Source: JAHRVQ01 sp051278195 (GTDB lineage Bacteria > Pseudomonadota > Gammaproteobacteria > Pseudomonadales > Azotimanducaceae). From it: DNA of 64,000 nt. The stretch's first letter is position 1; every line of letters begins with the position of its first letter. Below, piece after piece: positions 8,571 to 17,800 of this stretch. The notes beneath the pieces were generated by a model. That model was not told the origin of the DNA. It saw nothing but the letters and a program-made list of their open reading frames with translations, and made no database searches. The DNA lies in the NCBI GenBank assembly GCA_051278195.1, contig JBNMQM010000001.1, forward strand, positions 310,001 to 374,000, read 5' to 3'. The translations under genes were made by a program, and so were the position numbers.

Positions 8571-9719
8571 ATGAACGCCCCCTTAGGTTGGCAGCAACTT
8601 CGCCATAAACCGTTGCGGACGTTCGTTGCTGTGCTGGGTATCGCCTTTGCTGTGTTGTTGATCATGATGCAATTGGGTTTTCGTGAAGCCTTGTTCGAAA
8701 GTGCAGTACGATTTCACGAGCGGTTTGATTATGACATTGCCCTCTTTAGCCCCAACAGCGTGTTCATTGTTCGACCTGAATCGTTTTCGATTCGGCGGGT
8801 CTATCAGTCTCTTTCCGACCCTGACGTTGAATCGGCAACGCCCATTTATCTCTTTCCCGCTGTTTGGAAAGACCCCTGGGGAGAGGGCCGGCGAAGCCTC
8901 AATGCAGTGGGGTTTGATCCGTCTCGATCTGTGCTTTTGACGCCCGGGTTCGATGAGTCTCGGCATCTGTTGAAGCAGCGCGATGCGGTGATATTTGACT
9001 CGTTATCCAGACCTGAGTTTGGTGAAGTTGCTGAGTTTCTCAAAACCAACAATTCAGTTCGAACAGAGGTGAATAATCGCGAAATAGAGGTCGTAGGCTT
9101 GTTCGATATGGGCACCTCCTTCGGCATTGATGGCACGATCATGACCAGTGTTGATAACTGGCTTCGGCTTTTCCCGCAAAACAATAGAAATGATATCCAT
9201 CTAGGCTTGATCAGTGTTAATGATGGCGCTGACATTCATGCGGTTAGAGATAGGCTTCGTGAATATCTACCGAAAGATGTCTTGGTGATGACCAAGCGTG
9301 AGTTCGTTGATCGAGAAACCAGCTATTGGAACCGGGCGACGCCCATCGGCTATATTTTCGCGTTTGGCGCCATCATGGGTCTGGTCGTTGGTGGGATCAT
9401 TGTTTATCAAATTTTATTCGCAGATGTGACCGAGCACCTGAATGAATATGCGACTCTGCGAGCCATCGGTTATAACAACGGTTTTGTTGCGGGCATCGTT
9501 TTGCAACAGGCGGCGGTGTTGGGGGTGATAGGGTTCCTACCGGGTGTCGGGGCATCATGGTTTCTTTACGGTCGGGCCGCTGCAGCAACATCGTTACCTT
9601 TATATGTGACACCTGACCGAGCCTTGCTGGTGTTTGGGCTGACAATTGGCATGTGCGCGTTCTCCGCACTGCTTGCGGTGCGCAAGGTCGCGCGCATTGA
9701 TCCAGCAGAGGTGTTTTAG
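8571..9719 (+). CDS. devC: DevC-type ABC transporter permease (FtsX/MacB-like)
   Basis: 382 aa. A transmembrane segment near the N-terminus (about 20-35, FVAVLGIAFAVLLIMMQLG), a periplasmic domain of about 200 residues, and three C-terminal membrane segments (about 265-375) give the 1+3 FtsX layout. The opening LGWQQLRHKPLRTFVAVLGI is typical of DevC. Works with the adjacent adaptor and ATPase. Its stop TAG is immediately followed by the ATG of the ATPase gene, so translation is probably coupled. Confidence 0.9.
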   Translation: MNAPLGWQQLRHKPLRTFVAVLGIAFAVLLIMMQLGFREALFESAVRFHERFDYDIALFSPNSVFIVRPESFSIRRVYQSLSDPDVESATPIYLFPAVWKDPWGEGRRSLNAVGFDPSRSVLLTPGFDESRHLLKQRDAVIFDSLSRPEFGEVAEFLKTNNSVRTEVNNREIEVVGLFDMGTSFGIDGTIMTSVDNWLRLFPQNNRNDIHLGLISVNDGADIHAVRDRLREYLPKDVLVMTKREFVDRETSYWNRATPIGYIFAFGAIMGLVVGGIIVYQILFADVTEHLNEYATLRAIGYNNGFVAGIVLQQAAVLGVIGFLPGVGASWFLYGRAAAATSLPLYVTPDRALLVFGLTIGMCAFSALLAVRKVARIDPAEVF

Positions 9720-11027
9720 ATGAGCGCCATAATGTTGGAGTCAGTGAGCCATTACTATGGTCGTGGAGCACTTCGAAAACAGATCCTGTTTGACATTAAT
9801 CTGGAAATTCCCGAGGCAGAGATTGTGATTGTGACCGGTCCTTCCGGTTCTGGGAAAACCACGCTGCTGACGCTGGTAGGTGCGCTGCGCTCAACGCAAG
9901 AGGGCAGCCTCCAAGTGCTAGGGCGACAGCTTCATGGGGCGAAACAAAATGTATTGGCTGAGGTTAGGCGCAACATTGGCTTTATCTTTCAACAGCACAA
10001 TCTAATCGCCTCGATTTCCGCAGTGGAAAACGTCGAGCTGGGTCTGCGTGTCACCGGACGGTATAAGAAAAGCGACCTGAGAGCGCGTGCGATGACGATG
10101 CTCGAGTCTGTTGGCCTCGGCGAACGGATGTTCTATAGACCAGAGCAACTTTCCGGTGGTCAGCGACAGCGAGTCGCTATTGCCCGGGCGTTGGCGGCAG
10201 AACCCGCCATGCTATTAGCAGATGAGCCTACCGCCTCCTTAGACAAGGATTCTGGTCGAGAAGTCGTTGAACATATGCAGCGTCTGGCGCGTGAGCAGGG
10301 CACCACTATTCTGCTGGTGACCCACGATAACCGAATTTTAGATGTCGCCGACCGAATTGTGCATTTGGAAGATGGCGAGCTGATGTCGTTCACGGACTCT
10401 GTCATCTCGAATAACGATCAGATGATGAGTTTGTTGGCCGATGTAAATGAAAAACAAAATCTCTTGGTCGAAATCGACAAGCTCAACGACGATGAATTCA
10501 AAAGTATGTTGCAACGACTCTCTGAAGAATCTTTGCAGTTTCTTGAAGCCACCAGCCTTGCCAATGACCATGCCTATCAGTCGATGCTGGAGAGAAGCCT
10601 GTTTGCTTTTACTCGCAAGCTATCGCAAATGATCGGCGCCGAAAGAGCCTCACTCTTTCTCGTCGATAGTGACAATGAGAGTCTGATCTTAAGAGTGACA
10701 GAGGAGTTGCCGGTTCACGAGGATATTCGTATTCCGATCGGCTCCGGTATCGCAGGCGCTGTCGCGACCAGCGGCGAAGCTGTGATCGTCAAGGATGCCT
10801 ATGACGATGATCGGTTCAATCGTGACGTTGATTTGAAGTTTGGCTATCGAACCAAATCCATCCTTGCCTTGCCAATTCACAATCGAAGCGGAAAAGTTTT
10901 CGCTGTTGTGCAGCTTCTCAACAGGAACGATGGTGGATGCTTTACCTTGGCCGATCAAAATAAGGTACTCAATGTGCTGTCAGAGCTGGCGTTAATTTTG
11001 GAAAGCTGGACAGCTTCGAATGGCTGA
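9720..11027 (+). CDS. devA: DevA-type ABC ATPase fused to a C-terminal GAF domain
   Basis: 435 aa, about twice the usual DevA length (about 230). Residues 1-225 form a full ATPase: Walker A GPSGSGKTTL (40-49), signature LSGGQRQR (144-151), Walker B MLLADEP (164-170) and H-loop THD. After a charged helical linker (about 230-290), residues 290-430 form a GAF domain. Its end, NRNDGGCFTLADQ, resembles the N(K/R)-Xn-F-X3-D motif of cyclic-nucleotide-binding GAF domains, though the final acidic residue is Gln. This suggests ligand control of transport (inference). Overlaps the following cNMP-patatin gene by 8 bases. Confidence 0.92.
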   Translation: MSAIMLESVSHYYGRGALRKQILFDINLEIPEAEIVIVTGPSGSGKTTLLTLVGALRSTQEGSLQVLGRQLHGAKQNVLAEVRRNIGFIFQQHNLIASISAVENVELGLRVTGRYKKSDLRARAMTMLESVGLGERMFYRPEQLSGGQRQRVAIARALAAEPAMLLADEPTASLDKDSGREVVEHMQRLAREQGTTILLVTHDNRILDVADRIVHLEDGELMSFTDSVISNNDQMMSLLADVNEKQNLLVEIDKLNDDEFKSMLQRLSEESLQFLEATSLANDHAYQSMLERSLFAFTRKLSQMIGAERASLFLVDSDNESLILRVTEELPVHEDIRIPIGSGIAGAVATSGEAVIVKDAYDDDRFNRDVDLKFGYRTKSILALPIHNRSGKVFAVVQLLNRNDGGCFTLADQNKVLNVLSELALILESWTASNG

Positions 11028-12798
11028 CATGAATCGTATTAGCGAAACGGTATCAGGGGTCTTAGAAACCTATTTTGAGCTACCTGCCGGTGAGGGTGAG
11101 CTACTTGCAAGAGAGCTTGAGACCGTTTACCTCGAAGGTGGCTACACCCTTTTCCATCAGGGTGCTGAAGCTGACTCTCTTTACCTACTGGTGCGAGGTC
11201 GACTGCAAGTCTGGATTGACGCTGAAAAACCTATTTATTTGGGTGAGGTGTTGCCCGGCGAGAGTGTTGGCGAAGTTGGCTTAATCACAGGCGAAAGACG
11301 CAGTGCCGATGTGGTGGCAAACCGTAGCAGTGTGCTTGTGAGGTTGGATCGAACAGCCTTCGAACGATTAGCGGCGGCATACCCGTCTATGGTGATGAAG
11401 CTAACCACTATCGTGGCACGCCGTCTGCACCAAAATACGACCGGTGCCAATACAAGAAAGCGGCCGGCGCCGACCATTATCTGTTTGCGTCCGCTGGACA
11501 GTGCACCACGAAGCGCTCAATGCTCGGCTGACGTCATTGAAGCGTTAAAGGTACATGGCGATGTATTGCATCTTGACTTGGATCGATTACCGGATGTTGG
11601 TGCGCCAGATCCTGGTGTTTCAGATGGGAGCAAGGTGTCAGAGGCGTTCTATGATTGGTTTAGTGAACAAGAGTCACTACATCGATATGTGGTGCTGAGT
11701 TGCGCACCTAGGCAGTCGAGCTGGACTGATTTTTGTGAGGCTCAATCGGATCTGATTCTGTTACTCGCTGACTCTAATTCAAGTCCTCGCCTCCGTGATT
11801 TTGAACATGCGTCCCCAGACCTCAAGACTCACGTAAAACACCGAGTGCTGGTACTGGCTCATCCATCGCAAACAATTTCCGATACAAAAACCTGGATTGA
11901 CCTTCGCACAATTGACTATCACCTGCATCTGCGTCGTGACAATCAATCAGACCTAGACAGGGTGGGTAGAGTGTTATCCGGCAACGCCGTTGGACTCGTA
12001 CTGGGTGGCGGAGCGGCGCGCGGCTTCGCCCATATTGGCGTATACCGTGCCCTGCATGAAGCAGGTCAGCCGATTGATTGGGTTGGTGGTACCAGTATTG
12101 GTGCGATTATGGGTGTCGCAATTGCACTTTACGAAGAACCGCAGAGCATAGAAAAAAACGTGCGCGAAGCATTCGTTAACGGCAAACCGTTTGGCGATTA
12201 CACGCTACCGCTGGTGTCAATCCTGTCGGGGAACCGTATGAATGTACTTTCTCAACGCTTTATGCCTGGGCAAATTGAAGACCTGCCTATTTCATTCTTT
12301 GCCGTATCCAGTGACATCAATAGCGGTGAGATCAATGTCCACGAATCGGGTCCTATCTGGCGCGCTACGGCCGCAAGTGCTGCTATGCCCGGCATGCTGC
12401 CACCTGTTGTGTATAACGGTTCATTAACCGTTGATGGTGCTGTATTGAATAACTTGCCGGTGGATGTGATGGCGACCAAGCCAGTCGGAAAGATCTTGGC
12501 GGTTCGTTTGTCTTCAGGTGACTCGCACAAAGTCGAGTTCGAAGACTTGCCGTCTGTGTGGAAACTCATCCTCAAGAAATTATTGCCATCTCGCGGTAAC
12601 TCGCAAGTGCCTGGTTTGGCCACTTTGCTTTTTAAGGCAACTGAAGTTGCGAATCGCAAGAGAACGAATCAGCTTGCGGCCAGCGCGGACCTATTGTTCG
12701 AACCGCCCGTAAAAGAATTTAGTTTATTGCGAGTCGACCAATTCGATCAGTTGGTTGACGTTGGCTATCATCACGCTAAGACTATCTTGGAGCAGTAA
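11020..12798 (+). CDS. Cyclic-nucleotide-binding patatin-like phospholipase (NTE/RssA type)
   Basis: 592 aa. Residues about 15-130 are a CRP-like cNMP-binding fold with the phosphate-binding cassette GESVGEVGLITGERRSADV (Glu and Arg kept). A middle region (about 150-310) resembles the linker of bacterial NTE-like proteins. The patatin domain has the oxyanion loop GGGAARGFAHIG, nucleophile motif GTSIG (Ser359) and catalytic DGA (Asp472). Expected to hydrolyse phospholipids or lysophospholipids near the inner membrane. The 8-base overlap with the DevA-GAF gene argues for joint expression, linking lipid turnover with lipid-type export. Convergent with, and only 4 bases from, the caspase gene. 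Confidence 0.92.
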   Translation: MADMNRISETVSGVLETYFELPAGEGELLARELETVYLEGGYTLFHQGAEADSLYLLVRGRLQVWIDAEKPIYLGEVLPGESVGEVGLITGERRSADVVANRSSVLVRLDRTAFERLAAAYPSMVMKLTTIVARRLHQNTTGANTRKRPAPTIICLRPLDSAPRSAQCSADVIEALKVHGDVLHLDLDRLPDVGAPDPGVSDGSKVSEAFYDWFSEQESLHRYVVLSCAPRQSSWTDFCEAQSDLILLLADSNSSPRLRDFEHASPDLKTHVKHRVLVLAHPSQTISDTKTWIDLRTIDYHLHLRRDNQSDLDRVGRVLSGNAVGLVLGGGAARGFAHIGVYRALHEAGQPIDWVGGTSIGAIMGVAIALYEEPQSIEKNVREAFVNGKPFGDYTLPLVSILSGNRMNVLSQRFMPGQIEDLPISFFAVSSDINSGEINVHESGPIWRATAASAAMPGMLPPVVYNGSLTVDGAVLNNLPVDVMATKPVGKILAVRLSSGDSHKVEFEDLPSVWKLILKKLLPSRGNSQVPGLATLLFKATEVANRKRTNQLAASADLLFEPPVKEFSLLRVDQFDQLVDVGYHHAKTILEQ

Positions 12799-12802
12799 CC
12801 GC

Positions 12803-14875
12803 TCAGTCCAGGTTCTTTTTCTGGGTGACCCAAGAAATCGTCTTGATATCAGCCTGATACTTAATACTTTCCTGAATTGGCATCTCTCCTCTGGGTTGTT
12901 TTTCATTGCCAAATCCAGCCTCGAAAAGCAGAGCATCAATTGGCCTGAAGTTGCTACGAGCTTTTGATAAACCTTTTTGTGATAAGAACGCGAAGTTGCT
13001 GGTGGCAGCGGTTCGGCTTGCTTGGGTCGCAATTACGATGATTCTCTCAGTGCCGGTTGTATCGGTGTTAATTGTGCCGAGCTTTATGATCTTTTCTTCT
13101 TCTTCCATAAATCGATTGAACTGGCCTTTGCGGGGGAATGCGACGCTCACCCCATAGTCACTGCCGATAAACAGTACAGTGACGTCGAGTGGTTGTTCAA
13201 GAAAATTCGCGATTGTCAGTGTGATCTGATCGCCGGAATAGAGTGTTGGTATTTGGGAACCATCAAAATCTTCCAGCTTTCCGCTGTCGAATCTTTTGAC
13301 GTTCAATGTCATGTCTAATGCGTCGCTGCCTAACTGAGTGCCGAGCCGCATTAAATTCTGTGCCTTTGCAATCGTCCTCAAGCTATTCGCAAGCAGCGTG
13401 GCGGTTTGTTGCGGCTCGCCTAAAGGGATTCGGATGTAAGAACGATCACAAACTGGCTCTTTGCAAGGCAGTGGCTCGCCATCGGTCAGCAGAACGATCT
13501 CATCTGGCGTGGCGAATAGCCGGATATCAGCAGCATCCTTGGCAGCTTGCCAATCCATGTGTACCGGTGACAGTCCCTCGTTTCGAAGTTGCTGAATGAT
13601 GGCATCTACTTGTTTCGTGCTGGGTGCTTGCGGATTTTCTAGCTGCGAGATCGATAAGCTCATATCGACCTTTGACTCGATCAGCCTCGCGTGCGCCAGT
13701 GCAGGCACGCGGGTCAGTACTGGGTAGGTTTTGCCTTGGTAGAGGTGTTCGGTCATCGTGATCCTGCTGGTGAGCGGATCGATATTGGTTGCAATGGCGA
13801 AGCCGAGCGCTTTTTCTAATGGATCGGTTGGGGTCTTTAAGATGGCTAACAAGGATTGCTCGCCCAGTCCGACTAAACTGCCTGCTGGAATCTCGAAGCC
13901 ACTTTCAGAGCGATTGATGAGCCACTGTTCAGTGCGCACGCCGGAACTCTCTGTGCCAAAGACCGGTGCATCTAGCCCGCTACCTGTAAACATCGGTCTT
14001 GAGCCATACCAAAGTTGAGCACCGTAGTTCTGCAAGATTTGCTCAGCGACTTGGCGATAGGTTGCGCCAGGTGAGCGGCTTAAAGACTGAATGAGGTGAA
14101 AAGTAAACAGTCCGTATCGCTTTGGTGTGTCTGATCTTCTGGGCAAGTCCATTTCAGGTGTTTCTTCGGTTGTTTGTGCCGCGAAGAACGCAACATATCC
14201 AGCGTCTCCTTGTTGGCTATTATTCTTTACCGGTGCGCCATTATCTAATTGGTTGCTGCGGCTCGACGGTACGCCTAAAGATGCTGAGGGTATTTTTCTC
14301 GGTTGCCACTGGGAGCGTGTCATCGTCCCGGAGTGGCAGCTGTCAAAGACGAGCCAAACGAAAATACCCTTCGCGCGGAACTTATCTAACCAATTTGAAA
14401 TGTCGTCGTCGGTGATGGCATTTTCGATTGAGCGAATTGCGTTGTTCCAGTTTTTAGTGTCCGCCGGGAGGAAAGTCTCATCGAGTCCATCAATTTCATC
14501 GCCAGCGTTGGCGGCCGGTTGCTGTGAGCCATGGCCGGAAAAGTGCAAATAGACGAAGTCGTCTCGGCTTGCTCGCTCGAGCAGAATCTCCAGTTGGTTA
14601 AATATATTTGACCGGGTGGGTGCGATCGCTTTCGGATGATTTTCGGTGAGTAGATAGACATTGTCTTCAGAAAAATTCTGCTGCTGTAAAAGTTGATACA
14701 TTAGCAAGACGTCGTTGCGAGGCCCGATCAGGTTAAAGCGTGGGTCTAGTTCTGTGTACTCCGAAACCCCAATCAAGATTGCATAACGATCGCTCGCAGC
14801 GGAAGGTAAACTCGTGATCAAAACAAGCAGCCCTATCATGGCACCACTTACCGCATTCTTTATCGCGCTATTCAC
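12803..14875 (-). CDS. Secreted caspase-like peptidase (C14) with DUF4384-like domain
   Basis: 690 aa. Signal peptide (about 1-28, ending SAAS). Residues about 29-310 form a caspase p20-like fold with the dyad His115 (HFSGHGSQ) and Cys180 (VFDSCHSGT), and the acidic GDEIDGLDETFLPAD segment seen in metacaspases. A linker follows; about 540-640 (YSGDQITLTIANF, DYGVSVAFPRKGQFNRF) is like DUF4384, often found behind bacterial caspase domains. Predicted periplasmic or extracellular; orthocaspases usually cut after Arg or Lys. Overlaps by 8 bases the end of the upstream giant caspase gene, so the two form one transcription unit. Confidence 0.9.
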   Translation of the reverse strand: MNSAIKNAVSGAMIGLLVLITSLPSAASDRYAILIGVSEYTELDPRFNLIGPRNDVLLMYQLLQQQNFSEDNVYLLTENHPKAIAPTRSNIFNQLEILLERASRDDFVYLHFSGHGSQQPAANAGDEIDGLDETFLPADTKNWNNAIRSIENAITDDDISNWLDKFRAKGIFVWLVFDSCHSGTMTRSQWQPRKIPSASLGVPSSRSNQLDNGAPVKNNSQQGDAGYVAFFAAQTTEETPEMDLPRRSDTPKRYGLFTFHLIQSLSRSPGATYRQVAEQILQNYGAQLWYGSRPMFTGSGLDAPVFGTESSGVRTEQWLINRSESGFEIPAGSLVGLGEQSLLAILKTPTDPLEKALGFAIATNIDPLTSRITMTEHLYQGKTYPVLTRVPALAHARLIESKVDMSLSISQLENPQAPSTKQVDAIIQQLRNEGLSPVHMDWQAAKDAADIRLFATPDEIVLLTDGEPLPCKEPVCDRSYIRIPLGEPQQTATLLANSLRTIAKAQNLMRLGTQLGSDALDMTLNVKRFDSGKLEDFDGSQIPTLYSGDQITLTIANFLEQPLDVTVLFIGSDYGVSVAFPRKGQFNRFMEEEEKIIKLGTINTDTTGTERIIVIATQASRTAATSNFAFLSQKGLSKARSNFRPIDALLFEAGFGNEKQPRGEMPIQESIKYQADIKTISWVTQKKNLD

Positions 14876-17800
14876 TAGCGTCGTCCTCGATCAAGTAGAC
14901 CGTCCAATCATTGTCGATATTTTCGGTACGAAATGTCGGTTGTTGTAAGCCGTTGGTGAGTTCGATGACTGTGGTCCGAACATAACTTTGCAATTCTGAA
15001 ATTTTAATCTGCCCATCATGATCTAGATCAGCGAGTCCATCGCCGAGTCCCTTTAGCAGTGAGTAGGTAAACACGCCGTTGTTAAGTTCGCCATCTTCCC
15101 AGGCGAACTCCGCGCTTCCTGAAGCAGAAATAACTGTAACGCCTGTGTCTTTTCGAATATCAGAGAACAGCTGTTTGCTAAGGTTGAATGAACTCTGCAA
15201 ACCAAGTCTCGGGGTTGGTAGTTCATCGTCGTCAAAGTCGAGGCCTCGCGCGCGAGCGAGGTTGTTCACAGAAAGCGCACCACTCGTGTCCAAGTTAGCA
15301 ACCATCTCAACTGATGTCTTGTCTGCCTCGCCGGAATGGCAAGCATCAATCAACATCAATCGGTCGCGAGCAGGTATGCCGTCAAAAAGAAACTCAAGAG
15401 TTTTATAGCTAAGCCCGCTTTTAGCGGGCGAAGCAAAGTCGACATCATAGGTACCAAGGTAGTAGTCAAAGTTGTCCGTGAGCATGCCGTGCCCGGCATA
15501 GAACACGATTACTCGATCATCGACCGTGGTGTTGAGCAACAGCTGTTTTAGATCAATGACATTTTTTCTGGTGACCTCTTGATTCGTCAACATGTGGACA
15601 ACGGTGTGCTCATCTGTGAGCAATGCTTTAACGTCTCCGACGTCTTTTACGGCAAAGTCCAGATTGCGGGATGACTGCTCATACTCACTTGCGCCAAGCA
15701 ATACTAGGTGGGTGGTTGGCTGCGCGGTCGTTGTTGTAAAGATCTCGAAGGTTTCCCTTAATGAGTCAACGCCTGCTTGATTGCGAACAGCCAGTTGGAC
15801 CTTATTGCGCCCGCTTGAAAGTTTGACGGCCAGACGGCCCTCCGATTTTCGAATGCGTTTCCCGGCACGTCCCAAGATCGGTACATTGTTGACCCAGGCA
15901 TGTAGGCTTTCAATGCCTTTGCCGATTGTCTGATAGTCGATATCGAGTTCAGTCTTGTCCGTATTGATGGGGATCAAGGACTTGTTGATCGAAAGTGACG
16001 GCGCGGCGAGGTTGTTCGTCGGCATTGCTCCCATCTGCTGTACGCGCGTCAAGTAGGCTTGCGTGTAGGCTTCAAGTAGCTGAGGGTCGGTGATACCTCG
16101 GTCGACTAGCTTTTGGAATGTTTTGTCCGGTCGGTTGAACTGTAGATCAAACTGCTCGAACGGGTAAATTTGATATCCTTTGCGAAACGCCACACCAAGT
16201 TGCGCCGCGTTCTTTGTTGCATAGTAATAACCCTCGGCATTCATGATCATAAAATCATCGGCGCCCCGAGGTGCGATTGAGACAATTAGTTCGTCAGTGG
16301 CTAGGTCGTAAAGACTGATGACTTCATTGTTACCGAGTATGACTAAATGATTCCCGCTGGTTCTGAGCGATGAAATCTTGGCATCAATGGCTTTGTAGTG
16401 AGAGACGATGCCTCGATCCTTTAGTGATAACTTTTCTAAAAAGCCGTTTTCATCTGCAAGTATGAGGAATTCTTCAGCATCATCGAATACAAGATGCTCT
16501 AGGTCGCTGCGGCGACTGTTAAACAGCAATTGATTCTTTTCTAAATCAATCACCTTCAGATATAGGTCCTCGGAGTAGGCATAGTATCGATGTGAATTCG
16601 ATAGTGCGGTGACGTTGATATCCTTGCGAGAGATGTATTGCTTTATTTCGTCACTCATATCGTATTCGACAGGCTCTCGCAGGTAAGTCATTTCCCCCGT
16701 CTGGTAGTTGTAGTGGGACAGTTGAAGCGTCGCAAACCCCGGTTGGCTAGGGGTGACCGTGTGTCCCATCACGCTGTGTGTTGCGGGGTCAAATGACAGG
16801 GCAGATAGCGTACTGTTTTCACCAGTGAGCCCATTTTTTTCTACCGTGGTTTCTTTCTTTCCAGTTTGAATATTGTAAACGTGGTTTTGATCTTCCATGC
16901 CAAAAATCAAGAAATTGTTATCTTCGCTGATGGTCGTACCTTTAGTCGTTTCGGCATCCCAGACCGTGCTGAGGATGTGTTGAGGTTTCATAGTGAGCAG
17001 ATCCATAGCGTGATAGTCCTGCCCATCGCGAAAATAGAAGCGTTTGCTGTCAGGGGAGAAAGCGCCGAAATAGGGATAGTTGGTGCCATCGAGTGTTTGT
17101 TGATCCATAAGTCGAAGGTCGAGCAAGTGAATGCCCTGCTGGTTGTTATAAGCCAAGAATCGACCATCAGGGCTCAGTTCAACGGTAAAAACATCGTTGT
17201 CGAAACGATTCAGCGAGCGAAGCTGGCGATAGCTTCTGGCATCCCACGTGATGGTGTTGCCCCAGATGTCGGCTGAGATAAAGGTGTTTTCCTGCTGGTT
17301 GTAGCTGAGGGCGCTAATCAATTGATCATGATCGCCTTTAGAGATGATTTTCCTGTCTAGAGTTTTAAGGTCTATGACCGACAAGGCTGTGTTGGACTCC
17401 ATGTAAAGCAGCTTGTGATCGGCAAGAAAGGTTGAGAGTTTGCCGGGTTCGTCGAAGATCGTTCGCTGGTTTTCGATGTCATACACGATAGTGTGATTGG
17501 GTGACCCAAAGCTGACGAAGTTCATATATCTTTCGTCGTGACTGAAGCCGACATAGGTGCGCCAATACTGATTAGTCACGCCGGGGTTTTTGCGAAGGAT
17601 AGAGTCGATCGGTGTGAAGCTGAAAGTGCCCTGGTCTTTTTTGAAGAGGTGGATATTCTCTTTGCCAAAAACAGCGATGAACTTGCCTGAAGGCGATATT
17701 GTGATGTCCTGAGTGGACTCACTCGTTATGTTTAGCAGGCGCTCGTAGTCAAAACTCCCTTGTCTTTCCCCAGAGTTGGCGTGAATAAAGGTCGGGTCGT

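Noticed and set aside
11020..12798. CBASS-type defence system (patatin effector)
   Set aside because: No CD-NTase, Cap2/Cap3 or HORMA gene nearby; the domain layout is NTE/RssA-like.
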